This document shows positions 1-8,830 of a stretch of 49,472 nt of DNA, piece by piece. The DNA is from an uncultured Bacteroidia bacterium (GTDB lineage Bacteria > Bacteroidota > Bacteroidia > Bacteroidales > Prolixibacteraceae), in the NCBI GenBank assembly GCA_903905505.1, contig CAIVGL010000083.1, positions 1 to 49,472 on the forward strand. The letters are read 5' to 3'. The notes beneath the pieces were generated by a model that was not told the origin of the DNA, did no database searches, and was given only the letters and a program-made list of their open reading frames with translations. The position numbers and the translations under genes were made by a program. The stretch's first letter is position 1. Every line of letters starts with the position of its first letter.

Positions 1-1275
1 ATTCATGAGAAAAGTCTAAGCTATTGGTCTGAGAAGGAGCAAGCATTAGAATGGTTTACTAAAGCTGCAGATCTGGGAGTTCCTGGAGCCATGTTCCGAA
101 TTGGCGTTTACCACGAGAATGGTATTAATATGCCAATTAGTTCCGATGAAGCCTTTAAATGGTATCAGAAAGCAGCAAAAGCTGGTTATCCAAAAGCTGT
201 TTTTAATTTGGGCGTTATGTACGAAGCGGGTAATGGTGTCCGTCAAGATATGAAAAAAGCGTTAAAGCAATATGAATTAGCTGCTAAGCTTGGTGTTTCA
301 GAGGCTATGAATAATCTTGGTAATGCCTATCACCAGGGAAAAGAAGTGGATGCAAATCCAGTAGAAGCCTTAAAGTGGTACAAGATGGCTGATGAAGCTG
401 GATTCTATTTAGGCACGTATAATCTAGGCGTTTTGTATTATTTCGGTGATGGAGTAGAGAAGGATTGGTCAAAGGCCTTTGAATGCTTTAAAAAGGCCTC
501 TGATGCAGGTTATAATCAAGCTCAATATAACTTAGCCGGGATGTATTATTTTGGCGAAGGGACTGAGAAAGATGTTGAAGAGGCTTTTAATACCTACTCT
601 AAAGCTGCAGAGAACGGTTTTGTTGAAGCTTGGAAAAATTTAGGTGATCAGTATCTCCATGGAGAAGGTGTTCAAAAAAATGTTGAGAAGGCTATATTAA
701 GTTTTGAAAAAGCTGCGGATGCTGGTGATGACGAGGCGCGTGTTGAACTTGGAAGAATTTTATATACCACCAAAGGCTTCCAAGATTTCACAAAAGCATA
801 TACTCACTTAAAAACCGCTGCTGATAATAGTTTTGCTCCTGCCTATAATCTTTTAGGCGTATTGTTATTGTCGAAAAAATTTACCTCCCGCAATCCAACT
901 GAAGCGATTGTCTTTCTTGAAAAAGGTTCAGAATCAGGTAGTGCAGCTTCTAGCCTAAATTGCGCCACTTATTATAAAAGAGGGGAAGATGGCAAAGTGG
1001 ATTATCCGAAGGCTTATACGATCTTGAGTGAATTAGTGGAGTCGAATTCTGATCCAATTGCTGCCTATTTATTAGCTCTTTTGATTTTATCTGGAGAGTG
1101 TAAAAATAAAGACCAAGCTATAGCTCAGGCGAATTTGGAACTTTCTGCTAAAAAAGGGTGGGAGCCTGCTGTCAAACTGATCGAAAATGATTCGCTTATT
1201 GCTGGGCCTGCCATTTTAAATTTCTGGGAAGATTATATCGTAGACGAGCTAGAGGAGAAAGAAGCTCAAAGCTAG
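1..1275 (+). CDS. Sel1-repeat (TPR-like) protein, 5' end outside window
   Basis: The reading frame is open from the first base of the window, so the gene is truncated here. The ATG at 91 lies inside a repeat and is not the real start. The visible 424 residues are about ten Sel1 units of 35-37 residues, with the usual pattern of A-x-x-W/Y-x-x-K-A-A, a Gly turn, then N-L-G-x-x-Y and G-x-G-V. Units 8-11 are more degenerate. Sel1 arrays form alpha-solenoids that scaffold protein-protein contacts; they are not enzymes. The repeats contain no membrane segment and the N-terminus is not visible, so location cannot be told. The downstream Dabb gene follows after 34 bases on the same strand. Family assignment is firm; the cellular role is unknown. 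Confidence 0.9.
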   Translation: MHEKSLSYWSEKEQALEWFTKAADLGVPGAMFRIGVYHENGINMPISSDEAFKWYQKAAKAGYPKAVFNLGVMYEAGNGVRQDMKKALKQYELAAKLGVSEAMNNLGNAYHQGKEVDANPVEALKWYKMADEAGFYLGTYNLGVLYYFGDGVEKDWSKAFECFKKASDAGYNQAQYNLAGMYYFGEGTEKDVEEAFNTYSKAAENGFVEAWKNLGDQYLHGEGVQKNVEKAILSFEKAADAGDDEARVELGRILYTTKGFQDFTKAYTHLKTAADNSFAPAYNLLGVLLLSKKFTSRNPTEAIVFLEKGSESGSAASSLNCATYYKRGEDGKVDYPKAYTILSELVESNSDPIAAYLLALLILSGECKNKDQAIAQANLELSAKKGWEPAVKLIENDSLIAGPAILNFWEDYIVDELEEKEAQS

Positions 1276-1309
1276 TCTGAGTTCATTTAAACTTAACAAC
1301 TGTTGTGTC

Positions 1310-1696
1310 ATGAAGATTAAATCATTGTATTTCGGATTTTTATTACTTGCAATCTTTTCTGCGATTACCCCTGTGTCGGCTGCTGAAAAGCCTAAAGTCT
1401 TGCGTCATGTGGTAGAGTTTAAATTTTCGCCTCAGGCAACGGCTGAAAATATACAGCGGATTGAAAAATCGTTTGCTGCTCTTCCTCAGAAAATCAAAGA
1501 GATTAAAAGCTTCGAATGGGGAACAAATGTTAGTCCGGAAGGTTTAAACCAAGGATTAACCCACTGCTTTATTCTAACCTTTACCTCCGATAAAGACCGT
1601 GATGCTTACCTTGTTCATCCTGATCACAAAGCTTTTGGCAAGAGCCTAGGAAAAGATCTAGAGAAGGTTACTGTAATTGATTTCTGGACGAAGTAG
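1310..1696 (+). CDS. Secreted Dabb-domain (stress-responsive A/B barrel) protein
   Basis: The protein has 128 residues. Residues 1-25 form a signal peptide: Lys at 2 and 4, a hydrophobic core, and a likely signal peptidase I site around V-S-A-A. The rest matches a single Dabb domain, a dimeric alpha/beta barrel. It starts with L-R-H-V-V-E-F-K-F, has a central G-x-N-x-S-x-E-G-L segment, and ends with H-x-A-F-G-K and V-x-V-x-D-F. Dabb proteins have no single agreed function, and secreted forms are common in Bacteroidota. It may be co-transcribed with the Sel1 gene 34 bases upstream. Its stop codon lies inside the left arm of a terminator hairpin shared with convergent purL. Confidence 0.85.
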   Translation: MKIKSLYFGFLLLAIFSAITPVSAAEKPKVLRHVVEFKFSPQATAENIQRIEKSFAALPQKIKEIKSFEWGTNVSPEGLNQGLTHCFILTFTSDKDRDAYLVHPDHKAFGKSLGKDLEKVTVIDFWTK

Positions 1697-1720
1697 GAGA
1701 TTCTACTTCGTTTTCGTTTT
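1688..1720 (+). terminator. Rho-independent terminator whose arms contain both convergent stop codons
   Basis: A perfect 9-bp stem pairs 1688-1696 with 1703-1711 around a 6-base loop, followed by TTTCGTTTT. The plus-strand Dabb gene ends with TAG at 1694-1696. The minus-strand purL gene ends with TAG read from 1705-1703. The two stop codons pair with each other at the top of the stem. The U-rich tail favours termination of plus-strand transcription. There is no good U tract in the purL direction. Confidence 0.75.
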
Positions 1721-4700
1721 AATCCATTTTGAGGCGTTTACAAAGGCCTCAATCCAAGGTGTAACTTGATCATTTTTGCGATCTGTTGGATAGTTCGCCC
1801 ATTGCCATGGATAAATTGCTCGCTCAATATGAGGCATCATGGCTAAATGACGACCATCTGCAGAACAAATCGCCGCTGTATTAAAATCTGAACCATTTGG
1901 ATTGCCAGGATAATTGGCATACGAGAATTTTACTGGAATTTGATAGTTATCCTCCTTATAAGGCATTACAAACTTACCTTCTCCGTGTGCTACCCATACG
2001 CCAAGACTTTTGCCGGAGAGCGTATTGAACATAATAGATTGATTATCTTGAACATCCACACTTACAAAGCACGATTCGAACTTGTGTGAATCATTATGCT
2101 CCATCTTGATTCGTTCAGCGTGACCAGGGTTTACAAGGTCTAGTTCAACCATTAGCTGACAACCATTACAAATACCTAGACTTAAGGTGTCAGATCTTTT
2201 ATAGAAATTTTCAAGGGCCGTTTTGGCTTTCTCGTTACATCTAAATGCTCCAGCCCAACCTTTGGCAGATCCAAGCACATCCGAATTAGAGAACCCACCT
2301 ACAAATACGATCAAGTTAATCTCTTCAAGTGTTTCGCGACCGCTAATTAGATCGGTCATATGTACATCTTTCACATCAAAGCCTGCTAAGTACATGGCCC
2401 AAGCCATTTCACGATCACCATTACTACCCTTTTCTCGAATAATAGCCGCTTTAATACCTGTTAATGAACGACGTTTGGGATCAATGCCAAGATCCTTAAA
2501 TTGACCTGTGAATGAGCCCAAATCAAATTTTAATTCATTCTTTTTATAGTTGTTAAAACGTTCTAGAGCTAGTTTTTCGCCACTCTGACGACGATCTAGA
2601 AGATAGGATGGTTTGAACCATTTGTCGCGCAAACTATCAATATCAAAATTGAATTTTTCATCCCCATTTTGAATTGAAATAACTCGATCTTTCGTTGGTG
2701 TACCAATTTTAATATATGAAACACCATTTTTCGTTAACGCCAGTTCAAACTCTTCTCCATTGTTAGGCTGGACAACAATTCCTGGATTTTCACTATACAA
2801 TAATTTAATGCTGTCCGATTCGCCTAACGCAGTAAGATTTATGTCTAATCCTCCTGAATTTTGAGAAAAACAAAGTTCCAAAAGGGTGGTTAGAATTCCT
2901 CCGGAAGAGATATCGTGTCCAGATATAATTTTTTGATCTTCAATGAGTTGTTGAATAGTATTGAAAGCTTTAATGAAATAGGCTGGATCGGAAACCGTAG
3001 GGGTATTGTCTCCTAACTGATTAAGGATTTGGGCAAATGAACTTCCCCCTAACGATTTTGGTGCCTTAGAGAAATCAAGGTAATAGATCGCTTTTGAGGA
3101 GTCAGAAACAAGCACTGGCTCAACAACCTTACGGATATCAGAGACCTCACCAGATGCTGAAATAATGACCGTTCCAGGAGCATAAACGACATCGTTTTTA
3201 TATTTCTGCGTCATTGACAGCGAATCCTTTCCCGTTGGAATATTGATTCCTAATGCACAAGCAAAGGTCGATGCTGCCTCTACACCACTGTAAAGTCTGA
3301 AGTTCTCACCTTGATTTTTGGCTGGCCACATCCAGTTGGCGGATAGTGAAATTCCTTTGATCTGGTGGGTGAGAGGTGCCCAAATAATATTGGTTAAGGC
3401 TTCAGCAATAGAAAGAATTGATCCATTACCTGCATCAATTAATCCAGCAATAGGGGCACTACCTAAGGAGGTTGCAATACCCTTAGTGCCTTGATAGTCA
3501 ACGGCTACAACGCCTAAGTTATTTAAAGGAAGTTGTAACGCTCCAGCACATTGTTGTTTCGCGATCTTCCCCGTTACTGAGCGGTCTACCTTATTGGTGA
3601 GCCAATCTTTACAACCTACCGATTCTAATTGCAGAATCTGTTCGATATATTGATGAACTTTTGATTGGTCATAGGTTAACCCTGAATAGGTTGCCACTTG
3701 AGAGGAATCCTCTAAGATGGTCTTCGGTGGTTTCCCAAACATATAGGCAAGCTCCCAATTAATTGGTTTTTCGCCTGTTTTGCGGTTTAAGAAAGTAAAC
3801 TTATGGTTTCCGGTTGTCTCTCCAATAACATAGATCGGGGAGCGTTCACGTTCAGCAATTTTTGTTATTAACTCAATATTTTCACTGCTAGTAACAAATC
3901 CCATCCGTTCTTGTGACTCATTGCCGACAATTTCTTTAGCCGATAGGGTAGGATCGCCAACAGGCAGTTGATCGATGTAGATTTCACCACCAGTCTCTTC
4001 GACTAACTCAGATAGACAGTTTAGATGGCCTCCAGCGCCATGGTCGTGTATCGAAATGATCGGATTATTACCCGTTTCAGCTAGGGCGCGAATGGTATTG
4101 TACGCTCTTTTCTGCATCTCTGGATTCGCCCGTTGCACCGCATTTAATTCGATATGGCTTTCGAATTCTCCAGTGTCTACTGAAGAAACAGCACCTCCAC
4201 CCATTCCAATTCGATAATTATCGCCACCTAATAATACGACTTTGTCGCCTACGCCGGGAATATTTTTAAGACAATCTTCTTCACGAGCATAACCGATACC
4301 ACCAGCTTGCATGATCACCTTATCGTATCCAAATTTCTTCTGGTTTTCAGTATGCTCAAAAGTTAAGACAGATCCATTAATCAAAGGTTGTCCAAATTTA
4401 TTGCCAAAATCAGAAGCTCCATTTGAGGCTTTGATCAGAATTTCTTCGGGTGTTTGGTAGAGCCATGGACGAGGAGCCATCCCCTTTTCCCAAGATCTTT
4501 CTTGGTCGTCGTTTCTAGAATAAGAAGTCATATATACCGCAGTACCTGCGATTGGAAAGCTTCCCTTTCCCCCTGCCATACGGTCACGTATCTCTCCGCC
4601 AGTCCCTGTGGCTGCTCCATTAAAAGGCTCAACAGTAGTCGGAAAATTGTGCGTTTCTGCTTTTAATGATAGAACAGTCTGAATATCGGTCACCTGGAAA

Positions 4701-5392
4701 AAGTCAGGTTTATCTTGAGTAATTGGTGCAAACTGCTCCGAATCTGGACCTTTGCTGAAGGAGCAATTATCTTTGTAAGCCGAAAGAATAGTATTTGGAT
4801 TGGCTTTCGTGGTTTTCTTGATTAATTGAAAAAGTGTGGATTCTTTTTCAACCCCATCAATAATAAACGTACCATTAAATATTTTATGTCGACAATGTTC
4901 CGAATTAACCTGGGAAAAACCAAACACTTCACTATCAGTTAGTGGCCGGCCTAATTTTGATGATACCTCCGTTAGGTAGGTAATCTCATCGTCACTTAAT
5001 GCTAAACCTTCTTGAGCGCTGTAGGCCCCAATGTCTGATATTGAACGAATTGGTTCAGGTTGATGTTTAATGACAAATAGATCCTGATTTATTGCTGCAG
5101 ATACAACTTGAAGCATTGGATCGAACTTTGGATTCTTAGGATCAGCTTCAAAAAATTCTTCAATTCGAAGGATCCCATGAATACCCATATTTTGGGTTAT
5201 TTCAACAGCATTGGTGCTCCATGGGGTAATCATCTCTTTGCGAGGCCCAACGAAACAGCCCTGTACCGATTCTTGAGCGATGAGTTGTGCTCCATCAAAA
5301 AGCCAAACTAATTTATCTAAGTCATCGGAGGTTAGATTTTCAATTGAATCAACGGCAATAAGGTTCGATTTTCCTTTAAAAAAGAGGATCAT
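1703..5392 (-). CDS. purL: Phosphoribosylformylglycinamidine synthase (large, single-chain type)
   Basis: This enzyme converts FGAR, glutamine and ATP to FGAM in purine synthesis. At 1229 residues it matches the large form, with the synthase and glutaminase fused in one chain. The order is an N-terminal domain, a linker with S-E-H-C-R-H-K (about 165-171), and tandem AIRS-like synthase halves, including the K-A-E-T-H-N-F-P motif and a Gly-rich segment after it. The C-terminal class I glutaminase has nucleophile C1075 in G-I-C-N-G-C-Q, and H1188 and E1190 in P-H-I-E-R. All catalytic residues are present, so the gene looks functional. It stands alone, with no pur neighbours. A -7 element about 45 bases upstream suggests its own promoter. 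Confidence 0.97.
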   Translation of the reverse strand: MILFFKGKSNLIAVDSIENLTSDDLDKLVWLFDGAQLIAQESVQGCFVGPRKEMITPWSTNAVEITQNMGIHGILRIEEFFEADPKNPKFDPMLQVVSAAINQDLFVIKHQPEPIRSISDIGAYSAQEGLALSDDEITYLTEVSSKLGRPLTDSEVFGFSQVNSEHCRHKIFNGTFIIDGVEKESTLFQLIKKTTKANPNTILSAYKDNCSFSKGPDSEQFAPITQDKPDFFQVTDIQTVLSLKAETHNFPTTVEPFNGAATGTGGEIRDRMAGGKGSFPIAGTAVYMTSYSRNDDQERSWEKGMAPRPWLYQTPEEILIKASNGASDFGNKFGQPLINGSVLTFEHTENQKKFGYDKVIMQAGGIGYAREEDCLKNIPGVGDKVVLLGGDNYRIGMGGGAVSSVDTGEFESHIELNAVQRANPEMQKRAYNTIRALAETGNNPIISIHDHGAGGHLNCLSELVEETGGEIYIDQLPVGDPTLSAKEIVGNESQERMGFVTSSENIELITKIAERERSPIYVIGETTGNHKFTFLNRKTGEKPINWELAYMFGKPPKTILEDSSQVATYSGLTYDQSKVHQYIEQILQLESVGCKDWLTNKVDRSVTGKIAKQQCAGALQLPLNNLGVVAVDYQGTKGIATSLGSAPIAGLIDAGNGSILSIAEALTNIIWAPLTHQIKGISLSANWMWPAKNQGENFRLYSGVEAASTFACALGINIPTGKDSLSMTQKYKNDVVYAPGTVIISASGEVSDIRKVVEPVLVSDSSKAIYYLDFSKAPKSLGGSSFAQILNQLGDNTPTVSDPAYFIKAFNTIQQLIEDQKIISGHDISSGGILTTLLELCFSQNSGGLDINLTALGESDSIKLLYSENPGIVVQPNNGEEFELALTKNGVSYIKIGTPTKDRVISIQNGDEKFNFDIDSLRDKWFKPSYLLDRRQSGEKLALERFNNYKKNELKFDLGSFTGQFKDLGIDPKRRSLTGIKAAIIREKGSNGDREMAWAMYLAGFDVKDVHMTDLISGRETLEEINLIVFVGGFSNSDVLGSAKGWAGAFRCNEKAKTALENFYKRSDTLSLGICNGCQLMVELDLVNPGHAERIKMEHNDSHKFESCFVSVDVQDNQSIMFNTLSGKSLGVWVAHGEGKFVMPYKEDNYQIPVKFSYANYPGNPNGSDFNTAAICSADGRHLAMMPHIERAIYPWQWANYPTDRKNDQVTPWIEAFVNASKWIKTKTK

Positions 5393-5436
5393 GAAGGTCT
5401 GTTTTATTTGACTATGTCAATATTTATCACTGTCAG

Positions 5437-5444
5437 CAAAGATA
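5437..5444 (-). promoter_or_regulatory. Putative Bacteroidota -7 element for purL
   Basis: On the minus strand this reads TATCTTTG, a full match to the TAnnTTTG consensus, with C following. It lies 44 bases before the purL start codon. A TTG on the minus strand (5462-5460) sits 15 bases further upstream, a little close for a -33 element. The -7 match is good and the -33 match weak. Confidence 0.5.
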
Positions 5445-5557
5445 GAGAAAAATAAATTTCAAGTTTACACTAGCTTAGCAAACACAAGGCAATGATGTTA
5501 ACAATCGGTTGAAAACATTAGAATCAATAACGATCGTTCAACAAATCAGATCAGAAT

Positions 5558-7036
5558 TTATTCAGGTTTCCACTCTGTGATTTTAATCAAGGATGGAAAC
5601 GCTTTTGGCTTATAGATCGATTGATTGTAGAATATTCGAATACATTCCTGAATTCCTTCAGTTATACTCGGATGAGGATGAATGCTTTGCAATACTTCGT
5701 GAAGTCGAATGTCGGAATTGATTAGGTAGGCTATGGAGACAATAAAAGCCGAAGCTTGCGGTCCAGCCGCTCTCATACCTAAGATTTTCTCCGTTCCATC
5801 GTTACTTACGATAATTTTTACAAATCCTTTGGTACTGCGCATGGCAATAGCCCGATTGACTAATTCATTGGAATAATAAATCGCTTTATAGGGTATTTTC
5901 TGCTCTTTTAAAATTTTCTCATTCGCACCAACAGAGGCTAGCTCAGGCTTGAAAAACATCAGCGTTGGCATATAGGAGTAATCTAGTGGAAAAGAGACTT
6001 GACCATAGATTGCTTCTACAATAAATCGACCTTGTTCTTCTGCCACTCCGTAGAGGGCTTTTTGACCAGTTACATCCCCAGCGGCAAAGATGTTACATTT
6101 TTTAAAGTCACCGATGGCACACTCTTCATTGATATGCAGATAGCCCTTAACATTAGGTTTGATCTGAACATTTTCAAGACCTAAATTCTTGGTATTCGCA
6201 TCACGGCCAATAGCTACTAAGATGATATCTACTTCAACAACTTGACTATGGCCATCTTCATAATCTAACACTACTTCCAGATGGTTTTTTGCTTTCCGCA
6301 CTGTTCGAAGGATAGCGGTATGGTGAATGATAACGCCATTTCGCTCTAAGTTACTAGAGACAAAATCACTTACATCATCGTCTTCAAAAGGGATTACACG
6401 GTGTGATTTATCCAATAAATGAACCTCAGTCTGTTTGAAATTCGAAAAGATAGTCGCGAATTCACAACCAATAATTCCAGATCCAAGAATCATCATCCGT
6501 TCGGGGAACTTATTCAAATTCAGGAGTCCGTCGGAGTCGAATATCTGCTTCTGATCAACAGGAAGTTCTGGAAGTTCACGTGGTTTAGAGCCGGTGGCGA
6601 TGATAATGTAATCGGCTTCAATTATTTCGATTCCATTCTCACCTTCGATTTGCAAGGTGTTCCGATCTAGAAACTTGGCAAATCCTCTTTTAAAGGTTAT
6701 GGTTCCATCGTCGTTATTATTCGCTGAGAAAGATTCAATTTGCGATAACATTTGATATTGCTTTGTTTTAGCTGCCGCAAAAACAGTTTTTTTAACCATT
6801 TTGTAGTCAACTTGCAGTCCAGAAGCACGATATCCTCGATCGATGGCGGCTGCCACAGAATAGTCAACAGATAGCTCCCACATTGTTTTTGAGGTTAATG
6901 GACCATTCATGATTCCAGTTCCTCCAACGTGACCCGCTTCAATAAGACAGACATTTTTTCCAAAGTCAACTGCTCTCATCGTTGCAGCAAAACCACCAGG
7001 ACCACTGCCAATTATTGCAATATCAAATTTCGTCAT
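5558..7036 (-). CDS. Dihydrolipoamide dehydrogenase-like flavoprotein lacking the redox disulfide
   Basis: The 492-residue protein has the pyridine nucleotide-disulfide oxidoreductase fold. There is an FAD-binding G-S-G-P-G-G at 10-15, an A-T-G-S motif, an NAD-binding G-S-G-I-I-G domain followed by a beta-2 Asp that fits NAD(H), a second FAD motif A-A-G-D, and a C-terminal dimerisation domain. That domain keeps the His-Glu dyad (H455, E460) in H-P-H-P-S-I-T-E. In place of the family's G-G-T-C-x4-C segment it has Gly41 and Pro46, so both redox cysteines are gone although Ser49-Lys50 remain. It should bind FAD and NAD(H) but cannot do normal dithiol-disulfide chemistry. It may be an NAD(P)H oxidoreductase or transhydrogenase-like enzyme. 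It is unlikely to be the E3 of SucAB. The fold is firm; the substrate is unknown. Confidence 0.85.
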   Translation of the reverse strand: MTKFDIAIIGSGPGGFAATMRAVDFGKNVCLIEAGHVGGTGIMNGPLTSKTMWELSVDYSVAAAIDRGYRASGLQVDYKMVKKTVFAAAKTKQYQMLSQIESFSANNNDDGTITFKRGFAKFLDRNTLQIEGENGIEIIEADYIIIATGSKPRELPELPVDQKQIFDSDGLLNLNKFPERMMILGSGIIGCEFATIFSNFKQTEVHLLDKSHRVIPFEDDDVSDFVSSNLERNGVIIHHTAILRTVRKAKNHLEVVLDYEDGHSQVVEVDIILVAIGRDANTKNLGLENVQIKPNVKGYLHINEECAIGDFKKCNIFAAGDVTGQKALYGVAEEQGRFIVEAIYGQVSFPLDYSYMPTLMFFKPELASVGANEKILKEQKIPYKAIYYSNELVNRAIAMRSTKGFVKIIVSNDGTEKILGMRAAGPQASAFIVSIAYLINSDIRLHEVLQSIHPHPSITEGIQECIRIFYNQSIYKPKAFPSLIKITEWKPE

Positions 7037-7060
7037 TAGGCGTTATAAATTATTAGTAAG

Positions 7061-7068
7061 CAAACATA
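7061..7068 (-). promoter_or_regulatory. Putative -7 element for the Lpd-like gene
   Basis: The minus strand reads TATGTTTG, a full TAnnTTTG match, followed by C, 24 bases before the start codon at 7036. No convincing TTTG -33 element lies at the right distance. Confidence 0.45.
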
Positions 7069-7288
7069 CAAAACTTTAGGTAGGGTTGAGTTGGGTTGTT
7101 TGTAATTTTTAGGTAATTAATCAACATCTTTTTCAGCGTATCTCGTTTTTATTCACCTCTCTTTTAGGTCTGAACAAAGTGTGTTATTGTCATATTAAAT
7201 TATTTTTTATGTCTGTCTTACTGCTAAGTATTTAGTAATTAAAGCTTAAGATGTTAAAAGATTTTTTTTAGGTCTCTGAATTAATGTT

Positions 7289-7296
7289 GATCTTTG
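7289..7296 (+). promoter_or_regulatory. Possible -7 element for the epimerase gene
   Basis: The sequence is GATCTTTG, seven of eight matches to TAnnTTTG, and lies 29 bases before the ATG at 7326. If it is used, an upstream in-frame ATG at 7284 would lie in or before the promoter, which supports the 7326 start. No clear -33 element is seen. Confidence 0.3.
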
Positions 7297-7325
7297 TAGA
7301 GATCAAAAACATAACTCAATTTCTT

Positions 7326-7730
7326 ATGAATGTATCGCATATAGAACACATTGGCATTGCCGTTGTCAGTTTAGAAACAGCTATTCCGTTTTATGAATCA
7401 CTTCTGGGGACGAAGTGTTATGCTATCGAAGAGGTTGCGGATCAAAAGGTTAAGACCGCTTTTTTCAAGGTGGGTCAGACTAAGATTGAACTTTTAGAGT
7501 CAACTGATCCAGAAGGTCCAATCGGTAAGTTTATCGATAAAAAGGGTCCTGGTGTGCACCACTTGGCTTTTGCTGTAGCAGATGTAGATCTTGCTCTTGA
7601 GCAAGCCAAAACAGCTGGTATTGAGCTTGTCGACCAGGTTTCAAGAGATGGGGCAGAAGGATTAAGGATTGGATTTTTGCATCCAAAATCTACATTGGGT
7701 GTTCTGACTGAATTTTGTGGCGAAAAATAG
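7326..7730 (+). CDS. mce: Methylmalonyl-CoA epimerase
   Basis: This enzyme interconverts (R)- and (S)-methylmalonyl-CoA between propionyl-CoA carboxylation and the B12-dependent mutase. I start it at 7326, giving 134 residues, the usual family length. An in-frame ATG at 7284 would add 14 residues outside the conserved fold. The protein is a single vicinal-oxygen-chelate unit: H-I-E-H-I-G-I-A-V at the start with the first metal His, G-V-H-H-L-A-F-A-V with the second, and a C-terminal L-T-E-F carrying the Glu ligand. No mutase or carboxylase gene adjoins it. The link to the BtuG-like cobalamin locus at the far end of the window is functional inference only. Confidence 0.93.
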   Translation: MNVSHIEHIGIAVVSLETAIPFYESLLGTKCYAIEEVADQKVKTAFFKVGQTKIELLESTDPEGPIGKFIDKKGPGVHHLAFAVADVDLALEQAKTAGIELVDQVSRDGAEGLRIGFLHPKSTLGVLTEFCGEK

Positions 7731-7777
7731 GCTCTTATCTAACCATCCGAAAACGAATACTGTTGAATTTTAATTCT

Positions 7778-8827
7778 TTAATTTTGACTAATTTCAACAA
7801 TATGCTGACCTCTTTTTTTCAGCACTCCAAAAGGTGTTAGATCCAACCCATATTTCGCTATAATCTCTAAAAACTTTTCTTTTCCTTCCGGAAGAACCGC
7901 CACAAGTAGTCCTCCGCTCGTTTGAGGATCGCAGAAAAGATGTTTTTGCTGGTCTGTCATTGGGGAAACTTTATGACCATAGCTGTCAAAATTTCGAAAT
8001 GTCCCACCTGGGAAAGTTTTTTGTTCCAAATAGTAAGGTATGTTTTTAATAAGTGGAACTTTTTCAGGATATAGTTCAGCGCTTAGATTACTTCCTTCGC
8101 ACATCTCAATAAGATGTCCTAGTAAACCAAAACCTGTTACGTCGGTCATGGCCTTAACAGCTTCAATTTTTCCTAGTTCTTTTCCTGCTGAGTTTATGGT
8201 TAACATTAAATCACGTGCTACTAATCGATCCTCCTCTTTGAGTAGACCCTTCTTTTGTGCAGTCGACAGTATTCCGATGCCTAAAGGTTTAGTAAGAAAT
8301 AGTTCACAGCCTTCCGTGGCGGTGCAATTTAACCGAATTTGATCCTTTGAAGCTATCCCTGTCACAGCTAGCCCAAAGATTGGCTCAGGTCCATCGATAC
8401 TATGGCCCCCAGCAATCGCTATTCCAGCTTTAGCGCAAGCTCTTTTGGCACCTTCGATTACCTGACCAGCAAGTTCTGCCGATAATAAGTTTATTGGCCA
8501 GCATAAGATAGCTACTGCCATGATAGGAGTTCCTCCCATAGCAAATATGTCACTAATCGCATTTACCGCAGCAATGCCACCAAAGTCATACGGATCATCT
8601 ACAATGGGCATAAAAAAGTCAGTCGTTGAGATGACGACCTGATTATTTCCGATGTCGTACACCGCAGCATCGTCAAGGGTGCTATTGCCAACCAAAAGAT
8701 TCGCGTCAGGAAATTCTGTTTTGCATTGCTCTAAAATTGTGTTTAGAATTTTAGGCGATATTTTGCATCCACACCCCGCTCCATGGGAATATTGTGTGAG
8801 TTTTATAGGATTGGTGCTATCTGTCAT
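7778..8827 (-). CDS. selD: Selenide, water dikinase (selenophosphate synthetase)
   Basis: The enzyme makes selenophosphate from selenide and ATP. The protein has 349 residues, close to the family norm. The N-terminal motif [10 protein letters not shown] places the catalytic Cys at C19 and the essential Lys at K22. It is an ordinary cysteine form with no in-frame TGA. The AIRS-type ATP-binding domain follows, with D-D-A-A-V near residue 52 and G-G-H-S-I-D-G near 141. A gap of only three bases separates it from mnmH upstream in the same direction, so the two are almost certainly one transcript. This points to selenium being used for tRNA modification. Confidence 0.97.
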   Translation of the reverse strand: MTDSTNPIKLTQYSHGAGCGCKISPKILNTILEQCKTEFPDANLLVGNSTLDDAAVYDIGNNQVVISTTDFFMPIVDDPYDFGGIAAVNAISDIFAMGGTPIMAVAILCWPINLLSAELAGQVIEGAKRACAKAGIAIAGGHSIDGPEPIFGLAVTGIASKDQIRLNCTATEGCELFLTKPLGIGILSTAQKKGLLKEEDRLVARDLMLTINSAGKELGKIEAVKAMTDVTGFGLLGHLIEMCEGSNLSAELYPEKVPLIKNIPYYLEQKTFPGGTFRNFDSYGHKVSPMTDQQKHLFCDPQTSGGLLVAVLPEGKEKFLEIIAKYGLDLTPFGVLKKRGQHIVEISQN

Positions 8828-8830
8828 GAG

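Noticed and set aside
91-1275. Sel1 protein starting at the ATG at 91
   Set aside because: The frame is open to the window edge and the ATG lies inside a Sel1 unit whose first half is coded upstream of it.
8825-8827. Possible selenocysteine in SelD
   Set aside because: The active-site residue is coded as cysteine and no in-frame TGA is present, so no recoding is needed.
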